Part shown: positions 49,003 to 57,101 of the stretch, in pieces
Position numbering within the stretch: position 1 is the stretch's first letter
How the letters are laid out: every line of letters starts with the position of its first letter
Source of the DNA: Piscinibacter sp943370595
GTDB lineage: Bacteria > Pseudomonadota > Gammaproteobacteria > Burkholderiales > Burkholderiaceae_C
DNA: 64,000 bases
Assembly (NCBI GenBank): GCA_943370595.1
Contig: CALRRO020000003.1
Span: 248,001 to 312,000 of the forward strand
Reading direction: 5' to 3'
Program-made: the position numbers and the translations under genes
Notes under the pieces: model-generated
What the model saw: only the letters and a program-made list of their open reading frames with translations
What the model was told of the DNA's origin: nothing
Databases searched by the model: none

Positions 49003-49776
49003 ATGGCCGACGACATCATCCTCGAGACGCAGAACCTGACGAAGGAGTTCAAGGGCTTCGTCGCGGTCAACCAGGTCAACCTGAAGGTGCGGCGCGGCAG
49101 CATCCATGCGCTGATCGGCCCGAACGGCGCCGGCAAGACCACCTGCTTCAACCTGCTGACGAAGTTCCTCACGCCGACCACCGGCCGCATCGTCTACGAC
49201 GGCGTGGACATCACCGGCGAGACCTCGGCGCACATCGCGCGCCGCGGCGTGATCCGCTCGTTCCAGATTTCCGCGGTGTTCCCGCACCTGACCGTGCTCG
49301 AGAACGTGCGCGTGGCGCTGCAGCGCCGGCTCGGCACCTCGTTCCACTTCTGGCGGCCCGAGCGCTCGCTCGACTCGCTCAACGGCCGGGCGATGGAACT
49401 GCTCGACGCCGTGGACCTGGCCAAGTACGCCGCGCTGACCGCCGTCGAGCTGAGCTACGGCCGCAAGCGCGCACTGGAGATCGCCACCACGCTGGCGATG
49501 GAGCCGAAGCTGATGCTGCTGGACGAACCCACCCAGGGCATGGGCCTGGAAGACGTCGACCGCATCAAGCAGCTGATCAGGAAGGTCGCCGCCGACCGCA
49601 CCGTGCTGATGGTCGAGCACAACATGAGCGTGGTGGCGAGCCTGGCCGACACCATCACCGTGCTGGCACGTGGCGCCACCCTCGCCGAAGGGCCGTATGC
49701 CGAGGTGTCGAAGAACCCGGCAGTGATCGAGGCTTACATGGGCAGCGCGAACGTCGAACTGAAGGGAGCGCACTGA
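49003..49776 (+). CDS. livG: Liv-type ABC transporter ATPase (LivG family), cluster D
   Basis: 257 aa. Walker A GPNGAGKTTCFN, signature LSYGRKRALEIA, Walker B LMLLDEPTQGMG, switch LMVEHNMSVV and terminal AYMGSANVE. In this cluster the ATPase genes precede the binding protein, the reverse of clusters A and C. Its partner LivF has an altered Walker A, so LivG may carry most of the hydrolysis. Confidence 0.9.
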   Translation: MADDIILETQNLTKEFKGFVAVNQVNLKVRRGSIHALIGPNGAGKTTCFNLLTKFLTPTTGRIVYDGVDITGETSAHIARRGVIRSFQISAVFPHLTVLENVRVALQRRLGTSFHFWRPERSLDSLNGRAMELLDAVDLAKYAALTAVELSYGRKRALEIATTLAMEPKLMLLDEPTQGMGLEDVDRIKQLIRKVAADRTVLMVEHNMSVVASLADTITVLARGATLAEGPYAEVSKNPAVIEAYMGSANVELKGAH

Positions 49777-49821
49777 TGGTGCCCCCGAGCTCACTTCGTT
49801 CGCTGCCCCCCGAGGGGGCGC

Positions 49822-49854
49822 AGGCCTCCCTTGGGGCGGCCCGGCGGGAGGCCT
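49822..49854 (+). promoter_or_regulatory. Hairpin sequestering the livF ribosome-binding site
   Basis: AGGCCTCCC (49822-49830) pairs perfectly with GGGAGGCCT (49846-49854). The GGGAGG at 49846-49851, six bases before the livF ATG at 49858, is the only ribosome-binding site and lies within the right arm. The gap also has GCCCCC-CGA-GGGGGC just upstream. Translation of livF would need this stem to open. Confidence 0.6.
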
Positions 49855-49857
49855 GAC

Positions 49858-50562
49858 ATGGCGAAGCGCTTCCTCGAAGTGACGGACCTGCACGCCTGGT
49901 ACGGCGAATCGCACGTGCTGCACGGCGTGAACTTCCACGTCGACGAGGGCGAGGTGGTGACGCTGCTCGGCCGCAATGGCGCCGGCCGCACCAGCACGCT
50001 GCGCGCGATCATGGGCCTGACCGGCAGTCGCAAGGGCTCGATCAAGGTGCACGGCACCGAGGTCGTCGACCTGGCCACGCACCGCATCGCGCGGCTGGGC
50101 ATCGGCTACTGCCCAGAGGAGCGCGGCATCTTCTCCAGCCTGTCGGCGCAGGAGAACCTGCTGCTGCCACCCAGGCTCGCCGACGGCGGCATGAGCGTCG
50201 AGCAGATCTATGCCATGTTCCCCAACCTGCAGGAGCGTGCGTCCAGCCAGGGCACGCGCCTGTCCGGCGGCGAGCAGCAGATGCTGGCGGTGGCGCGCAT
50301 CCTGCGCACCGGCGCACGCCTGCTGCTGCTCGACGAGATCTCCGAGGGCCTGGCCCCGGTGATCGTGCAGAAGCTCGCCGAGATGGTCGTCGCGCTGCGC
50401 AAGCAGGGCTACACCATCGTGATGGTCGAGCAGAACTTCCGCTTCGCCGCGCCGCTGGCCGACCGCTTCCTCGTGATGGAGCACGGCCAAGTCATCCAGG
50501 AATTCACGCAGTCCGAACTGCCGGCGCGCATGGAGCGCCTCCACGAGTACCTCGGCGTCTGA
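49858..50562 (+). CDS. livF: Liv-type ABC transporter ATPase (LivF family) with Arg in Walker A, cluster D
   Basis: 234 aa. The phosphate loop reads GRNGAGRTST: the invariant Walker A Lys is Arg. Signature LSGGEQQML and Walker B LLLLDEISEGLAP (with the catalytic Glu) are intact, as is MVEQNFRF. The remaining domain is well preserved, so this is not a decayed gene. A Lys-to-Arg change usually impairs ATP hydrolysis; the site formed with LivG's signature may therefore be structural. Its start is fixed by the GGGAGG at six bases. Confidence 0.88.
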   Translation: MAKRFLEVTDLHAWYGESHVLHGVNFHVDEGEVVTLLGRNGAGRTSTLRAIMGLTGSRKGSIKVHGTEVVDLATHRIARLGIGYCPEERGIFSSLSAQENLLLPPRLADGGMSVEQIYAMFPNLQERASSQGTRLSGGEQQMLAVARILRTGARLLLLDEISEGLAPVIVQKLAEMVVALRKQGYTIVMVEQNFRFAAPLADRFLVMEHGQVIQEFTQSELPARMERLHEYLGV

Positions 50563-50620
50563 CCCCACGGACGACGCCAAGAGGTCCATACCCCCCGCTC
50601 AACCCACGGAGATAGACACC

Positions 50621-51823
50621 ATGAAGCTCAAGAAGATCGCCGGCGCCTGCGCGCTCACCCTGGCCGCCGCCACCGGCGCCCATGCCCAGATCTCGGGCGA
50701 CGTGATCAAGATCGGCATCATCACCGACATGTCGGGCCTGTACTCCGACATCGACGGCGCCGGCGGCGTCGAGGCCATGAAGATGGCGATCGCCGACGCG
50801 GGCGGTGCGGTGGCCGGCAAGAAGATCGAGCTGCTGTTCGCCGACCACCAGAACAAGGCCGACGTCGCCGCCTCCAAGGCGCGCGAGTGGTTCGACACCC
50901 AGGGTGTCGACATGCTGATCGGCGGCACCAACTCCGGCACCGCGCTGGCGATGGCCAAGGTGGCGGCCGAGAAGAAGAAGCTGTTCATCCCGATCGGCGC
51001 GGCCACCGCGGCGCTGACCAACGAGCAGTGCAACGCCTACACCGTGCACTGGGCCTACGACACCGTCGCGCTGGCCAAGGGCACCGGCAATGCGGTCGTC
51101 AAGGCCGGCGGCAAGAGCTGGTACTTCCTGACCGCCGACTACGCGTTCGGCGCGCAGCTGCAGAACGACACCTCGAACATCGTCAAGGCGGCCGGCGGCA
51201 CCATCGTCGGCGCGGTCAAGCACCCGCTGTCGGCCAGCGACTTCTCGTCCTTCCTGCTGCAGGCACAGGGCAGCAAGGCGCAGATCCTCGGCCTGGCCAA
51301 CGCCGGTGGCGACACCATCAACTCGATCAAGGCCGCCAACGAGTTCGGCATCACCAAGACGATGAAGCTGGCCGGCCTGCTGGTGTTCATCAACGACATC
51401 CACTCGCTGGGACTGAAGACCACCCAGGGCATGTACCTGACCGACAGCTGGTACTGGAACCGCGACGCCGAGACGCGCGCCTGGAGCCGCAAGTTCTTCG
51501 AGAAGATGAAGCGCATGCCCAGCTCCATCCAGGCTGGCGACTATTCCGCCACCGCGCACTACCTGAACGCCGTCAAGGCCACCGGCAGCGACGACGCCGA
51601 CAAGGTGCTGGCACAGATGAAGAAGACCAAGGTCAACGACATCTTCGCCAAGGGCGGCTTCATCCGCGAGGACGGCCGCATGGTGCACGACATGTACCTG
51701 ATGCAGGTGAAGAGCCCGGACAAGTCGGTCGAGCCCTGGGACTACTACAACGTCGTCGAGACCTTCAAGGGCGAAGCGGCGTGGACGACCAAGGCCGAGA
51801 CCAAGTGCCCTCTCTGGAAGTGA
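50621..51823 (+). CDS. Substrate-binding protein of Liv-type ABC transporter, cluster D
   Basis: 400 aa. Signal peptide KIAGACALTLAAATGAHA, then QISGDVIKIGIITDMSGLYSDIDG of a Peripla_BP_6 domain. IGGTNSGTALAMAKVAAE and YLTDSWYWNRDAETRAW are distinctive. The latter Trp/Tyr-rich stretch is also typical of the group binding aromatic or larger organic acids, though I cannot assign the ligand. It lies between the ATPase and permease genes, 58 bp after livF. Confidence 0.87.
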   Translation: MKLKKIAGACALTLAAATGAHAQISGDVIKIGIITDMSGLYSDIDGAGGVEAMKMAIADAGGAVAGKKIELLFADHQNKADVAASKAREWFDTQGVDMLIGGTNSGTALAMAKVAAEKKKLFIPIGAATAALTNEQCNAYTVHWAYDTVALAKGTGNAVVKAGGKSWYFLTADYAFGAQLQNDTSNIVKAAGGTIVGAVKHPLSASDFSSFLLQAQGSKAQILGLANAGGDTINSIKAANEFGITKTMKLAGLLVFINDIHSLGLKTTQGMYLTDSWYWNRDAETRAWSRKFFEKMKRMPSSIQAGDYSATAHYLNAVKATGSDDADKVLAQMKKTKVNDIFAKGGFIREDGRMVHDMYLMQVKSPDKSVEPWDYYNVVETFKGEAAWTTKAETKCPLWK

Positions 51824-51855
51824 TGACCGCCCCCCGAGCCCGGAGTACCGAGCTC

Positions 51856-51908
51856 GACCCCCCGCGGGGGTCGGGCACGGCTTCGGGCGGCCGGGCGCCG
51901 GGCCCGAC
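51856..51908 (+). repeat. GC-rich intercistronic hairpins between binding protein and livH
   Basis: The 107-bp gap after the binding-protein gene contains GACCCCC-CGC-GGGGGTC (51856-51872) and, partly overlapping, GTCGGGC (51870-51876) pairing with GCCCGAC (51902-51908). There is no U-run. As in cluster C, such stems may protect the upstream mRNA from 3' exonucleases and raise binding-protein levels over permease. Confidence 0.5.
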
Positions 51909-51930
51909 CCGCTAAGGACCACTGCACGCC

Positions 51931-52815
51931 ATGGAGATCTTCGGCATCCCCCTGCAGGCCTTCCTGGGCCAGCTGCTGCTCGGCCTCGTGAACGGCTCGT
52001 TCTATGCGATGCTGAGCCTCGGGCTGGCGGTGATCTTCGGGTTGCTGGGCATCGTCAACTTCGCGCACGGCGCGCTGTACATGATCGGCGCGTACGTGGC
52101 CTGGGCCTGCCTGGAGTACGCCGGCATCAACTTCTGGGCGGCGCTCGTCATCGCACCAGTGGTGGTGGGGGCGCTGGGTGTGCTGATCGAGCGCACGCTC
52201 TTGCGCCAGCTCTACCGCATCGACCCGATCTACGGCCTTTTGCTCACCTTCGGCCTGGCGCTGATCGCCGAGGGCATCTTCCGCGACCAGTTCGGCGTGT
52301 CGGGCCAGCAGTACCCGGTGCCCGAACTGCTGCAGGGCGCCACCAACCTCGGCTTCATGGTGCTGCCGAACTACCGCGGCTTCGTGGTGGTGGCGTCGCT
52401 GATCGTGTGTCTCGTGACCTGGTACGTGATCGAGCGCACGCGGCTGGGCTCCTACCTGCGCGCCGGCACCGAGAACCCGGCGCTGGTGCAGGCCTTCGGC
52501 GTCAACGTGCCGCTGATGGTGATGCTCACCTACGCCGGCGGCGCGGGTCTGGCCGCGATCGCCGGCGTGCTCGCCGCGCCGGTCATCCAGATCACGCCGC
52601 TGATGGGCAGCAACCTGATCATCGTCGTCTTCGCGGTGGTGGTGATCGGCGGCATGGGCTCCATCCTCGGCTCCATCCTGACCGGCCTGGTGCTGGGCAT
52701 CATCGAGGGCCTGACCAAGGTGTTCTACCCCGAGGCGTCGAGCATCGTGGTGTTCGTGATCATGGCCATCGTGCTGGTCATCCGGCCCGCCGGGCTGTTC
52801 GGGAAGGAGAAGTGA
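51931..52815 (+). CDS. livH: Liv-type ABC transporter permease (LivH family), cluster D
   Basis: 294 aa. GLLGIVNFAHGALYMIGAY near residue 35 and IGGMGSILGSILTGLVLGIIEG near residue 240 are LivH hallmarks; the end is LVIRPAGLFGKEK. About eight membrane segments. Its TGA overlaps the livM start (TGATG at 52813-52817). With LivM it forms the cluster D channel. Confidence 0.9.
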   Translation: MEIFGIPLQAFLGQLLLGLVNGSFYAMLSLGLAVIFGLLGIVNFAHGALYMIGAYVAWACLEYAGINFWAALVIAPVVVGALGVLIERTLLRQLYRIDPIYGLLLTFGLALIAEGIFRDQFGVSGQQYPVPELLQGATNLGFMVLPNYRGFVVVASLIVCLVTWYVIERTRLGSYLRAGTENPALVQAFGVNVPLMVMLTYAGGAGLAAIAGVLAAPVIQITPLMGSNLIIVVFAVVVIGGMGSILGSILTGLVLGIIEGLTKVFYPEASSIVVFVIMAIVLVIRPAGLFGKEK

Positions 52816-53762
52816 TGACGACCGAACGCCTCGGCCGCATCGCCTGGCTCGTGGGCCTGGCCATCCTGGTGATGGCGCCGTTCATCGGCCTGTACCCGAT
52901 CTTCATGATGAAGGCGCTGTGCTTCGCGATCTTCGCCTGCGCCTTCAACCTGCTGCTGGGCTACACCGGGCTGCTGTCGTTCGGCCACGCGGCCTACCTC
53001 GGTGCCGCGGCCTACGTGACCGGCTGGCTGGTCAAGAGCGCCGGCTTCTCGCCCGAACTGGGCGTGCTGGCTGGCACGCTGCTCGCCGCGGCGATCGGCC
53101 TGGTGGTCGGCGCGATCGCGATCCGCCGGCAGGGCATCTACTTCGCGATGATCACGCTGGCGATGGCGCAGATGGTCTACTTTGTCTGGCTGCAGGCGCC
53201 GTTCACCGGCGGCGAGGACGGCCTGCAGGGCGTGCCGCGCGGCAAGCTGTTCGGCCTGATCGACTTGGCCAACGACACGGTGCTGTACTTCGTCGTGCTG
53301 GCGGTGTTCGTCGCCGTGTTCCTGTTCATCGTGCGCGTCGTGCACTCGCCCTATGGCCAGGTGCTGAAGGCGATCCGCGAGAACGAGCCGCGTGCCGTCT
53401 CGCTCGGCTACGACGTCGACAAGTACAAGCTGCTCGCCTTCGTGCTGTCCACCGGCCTGGCCGGCCTGGCCGGTTCGCTGAAGACGCTGGTGCTGGGCTT
53501 CGCGACGCTGTCGGACGCGCACTGGTCCCTGTCCGGCGAGGTGGTGCTGATGACGCTGCTCGGCGGCATGGGCACCTTCGCCGGGCCGGTGATCGGTGCC
53601 TTCACCATCATCGGCCTGCAGAACTTCCTGGCCGACCGCGTTGGCTCGTGGGTGACGGTGATCATCGGCGTGATCTTCGTCGTCTGCGTGGTGGCCTTCC
53701 GCCGCGGCTTCGTCGGCGAGCTGCTCGCCTGGCGCAAGCGCCGCGAAGCGGCGAAGGACTGA
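52815..53762 (+). CDS. livM: Liv-type ABC transporter permease (LivM family), cluster D
   Basis: 315 aa. TGLLSFGHAAYLGAAAYV near residue 50 and LLGGMGTFAGPVIGAFTIIG near residue 245 identify LivM; about nine membrane segments and a basic C-terminus (AWRKRREAAKD). The start codon shares a base with the livH stop. It is the last gene of the unit; its stop is 6 bp from that of the convergent ruvB, with no clear terminator. Confidence 0.9.
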   Translation: MTTERLGRIAWLVGLAILVMAPFIGLYPIFMMKALCFAIFACAFNLLLGYTGLLSFGHAAYLGAAAYVTGWLVKSAGFSPELGVLAGTLLAAAIGLVVGAIAIRRQGIYFAMITLAMAQMVYFVWLQAPFTGGEDGLQGVPRGKLFGLIDLANDTVLYFVVLAVFVAVFLFIVRVVHSPYGQVLKAIRENEPRAVSLGYDVDKYKLLAFVLSTGLAGLAGSLKTLVLGFATLSDAHWSLSGEVVLMTLLGGMGTFAGPVIGAFTIIGLQNFLADRVGSWVTVIIGVIFVVCVVAFRRGFVGELLAWRKRREAAKD

Positions 53763-53768
53763 GGCGAG

Positions 53769-54830
<1,062 letters not shown>

Positions 54831-54870
54831 GCGCGATTATGGGCACGGGGCGCTTGTTACCATCCTGGCC

Positions 54871-55224
54871 GTGAACGCCGTTCGACGCCTCTTCCGCCAG
54901 GCCACTGCGCTCGCGCTCGTCGCGATGCTGGGGCTGGCGCTTGCGCCGACGCTGTCACATGCACTGGCCACGCAACGGGTCAACGCGCAACCGTGGAGTG
55001 AGCTGTGCTCGGTCGACAATGCCGGCCAGGCGGTGGCCACGCTGGCCCATTGCCCGCTGTGCATGCCGGCCGGCGATGCGCCGGCGCTGCCGGGCACGCC
55101 GCGGGCCGTCGGCGTGCCGGTTCAGGCGCATGCGCCGATCGTCGCGCGGGCATCGGCCCGTGCGGCCCTGGCGCTGGTCTGGCACGCCCCGCCTTCGCGT
55201 GCGCCGCCGTCGGTGCCCACCTGA
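54871..55224 (+). CDS. Small secreted DUF2946-like protein
   Basis: 117 aa from a GTG. A basic start (VNAVRRLFRQ), hydrophobic core and SHALA end form a signal peptide; HCPLCMP in the middle is a potential metal site typical of the DUF2946 group, often found beside copper genes. The start is uncertain: an in-frame ATG at 54829 lies inside the ruvB 5' end. It is divergent from ruvB by 40 bp and 92 bp before the copper-chaperone gene, probably one transcript with it. Confidence 0.6.
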   Translation: MNAVRRLFRQATALALVAMLGLALAPTLSHALATQRVNAQPWSELCSVDNAGQAVATLAHCPLCMPAGDAPALPGTPRAVGVPVQAHAPIVARASARAALALVWHAPPSRAPPSVPT

Positions 55225-55316
55225 CGGCGCCCCGGCGCGCACTTCCAGACCCCTGTGCTCGCGGCATGGCGCCGCGACGCCCTTCGATCCTCTTCGAGAC
55301 GAACTTCGAGATCACC

Positions 55317-55790
55317 ATGAACACGATCGCTTTCCGCTCCCTCACCCTGGCCGTCGCCACGCTGGCCTTCACTGGCGCCGCCTTCGCACAGACCACCGTC
55401 AAGGACGGCTGGGTGCGCAGCACCGTCGAACCGCAGAAGGCCACTGGCGCCTTCATGCAGATCACCTCCACGCAGGGCGGCAAGCTGGTCTCGGCGCAGT
55501 CGCCGGTGGCCGGCGTGGCCGAGGTGCACGAGATGGCGATGGACGGCAACGTGATGAAGATGCGCGCCGTCCCCGCGCTGGAGCTGCCCGCGGGCAAGGC
55601 CGTCGAGCTCAAGCCGGGCGGCTACCACGTGATGCTGATGGACCTGAAGCAGGCTGTGAAGGCCGGCGAGACGGTGCCCTTGACGCTGGTGGTCGAAGGC
55701 AAGGACGGCAAGCGCGAGACGCTCGAACTGAAGCTGCCGGTGAAGGCCGCCGGTGCCGCGCCCGCCGGCGAGCACAAGCACAAGCACTGA
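55317..55790 (+). CDS. PCu(A)C family periplasmic copper chaperone
   Basis: 157 aa. Signal peptide (MNTIAFRSLTLAVATLAFTG then AAFAQ). The copper motif H-(M)-X10-M-X21-H-X-M is readable as VHEMAMDGNVMKM and YHVMLMD. The tail EHKHKH is a second potential copper-binding patch. The family delivers Cu(I) to cytochrome c oxidase CuA. It sits convergent to ruvA (9 bp between stops) and, with the HCPLC protein, splits the usual ruvAB pair. Confidence 0.88.
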   Translation: MNTIAFRSLTLAVATLAFTGAAFAQTTVKDGWVRSTVEPQKATGAFMQITSTQGGKLVSAQSPVAGVAEVHEMAMDGNVMKMRAVPALELPAGKAVELKPGGYHVMLMDLKQAVKAGETVPLTLVVEGKDGKRETLELKLPVKAAGAAPAGEHKHKH

Positions 55791-55799
55791 GCGCCGGAA

Positions 55800-56372
55800 T
55801 CAGCGCGCGAGGGCCTTCAGCGCGAGCTTGATGCCCTCGCTCACACCGATGTCGGCCGGCAGCGCCTTCAGCGCGGCGGCGGCCTCGCGGTCGCTGTAGC
55901 CGAGCGCCACCAGCGCCTGCAGGATGTCGCCTTGCGCGTCGCCCTGCACGGTGGCGGGCGCAGCCAGCGCGTCGCCGAGCTTGCCCTTGAGCTCGAGCAG
56001 CAGCCGCTCGGCGGTCTTCTTGCCGATGCCGGGCACCTTCACGAGGCGGCCGGTCTCCTGCAGGCTGATCGCCTGCGCGAGTTCGGTGACGCTCAGGCCC
56101 GAAAGGATGGACAGCGCGGTGCGCGGGCCGACGCCGGAGATCTTCACCAGCTGGCGGAAGGTGCTGCGCTCCTCGTGGGTGAGGAAGCCGAACAGCACCT
56201 GGGCGTCCTCGCGCACCACGAAGTGCGTCAGCAGCACGACCCGTTCACCGAGGCCGGGCAGGTTGTAGAACGTGCTCATCGGCACGTCGACCTCGTAGCC
56301 GACGCCGTTGACGTCGACCAGCAGTTGCGGCGGATTCTTCTCCGCGAGGGTTCCGGTGAGGCGTCCGATCAT
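55800..56372 (-). CDS. ruvA: Holliday junction-binding protein RuvA
   Basis: 190 aa. MIGRLTGTLAEKNPPQLLVDVNGVGYEV is the OB-fold start, ISGVGPRTALSIL and VPGIGKKTAERLL the paired helix-hairpin-helix motifs, and ALVALGYSDREAAAALKAL the C-terminal RuvB-contact domain. It binds the four-way junction as a tetramer. ruvC is not in the window next to it; a response-regulator gene lies 32 bp upstream on the same strand. Confidence 0.95.
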   Translation of the reverse strand: MIGRLTGTLAEKNPPQLLVDVNGVGYEVDVPMSTFYNLPGLGERVVLLTHFVVREDAQVLFGFLTHEERSTFRQLVKISGVGPRTALSILSGLSVTELAQAISLQETGRLVKVPGIGKKTAERLLLELKGKLGDALAAPATVQGDAQGDILQALVALGYSDREAAAALKALPADIGVSEGIKLALKALAR

Positions 56373-56404
56373 GGGCAGGGATTATCCCGCCCGCGCGCAC
56401 CGGC

Positions 56405-57058
56405 TCAGCGGCTGCGCCCGAACAGGCCGAGGCGTTGCGCCTCCAGCGCCGCTTCGGCGCGCGAGCTCACATTGAGCTTGCGGTAGATCTGCTTGACGTA
56501 GTCGGCGATTGTGTGGCGCGACAGGTTCAGCTGCACGCCGATCTCGGGCAGCGTGAAGCCCTTGGCCACGCGCAGCAGCACCTCGTTCTCGCGGTCGGTC
56601 AGCTGCACGTGCGGAATGGTGTCCTTCTGCGGCCTGGCCTGCGCGGCGAAGTAGGCGATGACACGACGTGCGATCGACGGCGACAGCGGCGGTTCACCCT
56701 GGCTCATGCGGTTGAGCTGCTCGGCGATCAGCTCTCTCGCCTGCTCCTTCAGCACGTAGCCGAAGGCACCGGCCTGCAGCGCGGGGAACAGGTGCTCGTC
56801 GTCGTCGTGGATGGTCACCACCACCGACTGCGCTTCGGGCTGCTGCTCGCGCAGCGCGGCGACCACGTCGACGCCGGAGCCGTCGGGCAGGCCGAGGTCG
56901 ATCAGCGCGAGGTCGAACTTGACCGCGCTGACCAGCTCCAGGGCGTCGTGCACGCGTGCCGACTCGGAGATCTGCGCGTCGGGGAAGACCTGGTGGATCA
57001 GCACCTTCAGCCAGGCGCGGATCTCGGGCAGGTCTTCGAGCAGCAGGATGTTCTTCAT
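56405..57058 (-). CDS. NarL/FixJ-type response regulator
   Basis: 217 aa. The receiver domain has LLLEDLPE (acid pocket), the phospho-acceptor Asp in LALIDLGLPDGSG near residue 55, T in VVVTIHDD and K in YVLKEQ. A LuxR-type helix-turn-helix follows (LTDRENEVLLRVAKGFTLPEIGVQLNLSRHTI in the C-terminal third). It is 43 bp downstream of the sensor kinase gene and surely its partner. Targets unknown. Confidence 0.9.
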   Translation of the reverse strand: MKNILLLEDLPEIRAWLKVLIHQVFPDAQISESARVHDALELVSAVKFDLALIDLGLPDGSGVDVVAALREQQPEAQSVVVTIHDDDEHLFPALQAGAFGYVLKEQARELIAEQLNRMSQGEPPLSPSIARRVIAYFAAQARPQKDTIPHVQLTDRENEVLLRVAKGFTLPEIGVQLNLSRHTIADYVKQIYRKLNVSSRAEAALEAQRLGLFGRSR

Positions 57059-57072
57059 GGTGAGCCCTCACT

Positions 57073-57087
57073 CGGGGTCAGACCCCG
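57073..57087. repeat. Small palindrome between kinase and regulator genes
   Basis: CGGGGTC-A-GACCCCG lies in the 43-bp gap between the sensor kinase stop and the response-regulator start. It may form an RNA stem that tunes the regulator's translation; no U-run follows. Confidence 0.4.
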
Positions 57088-57101
57088 TTCGGACGATCGT
57101 A

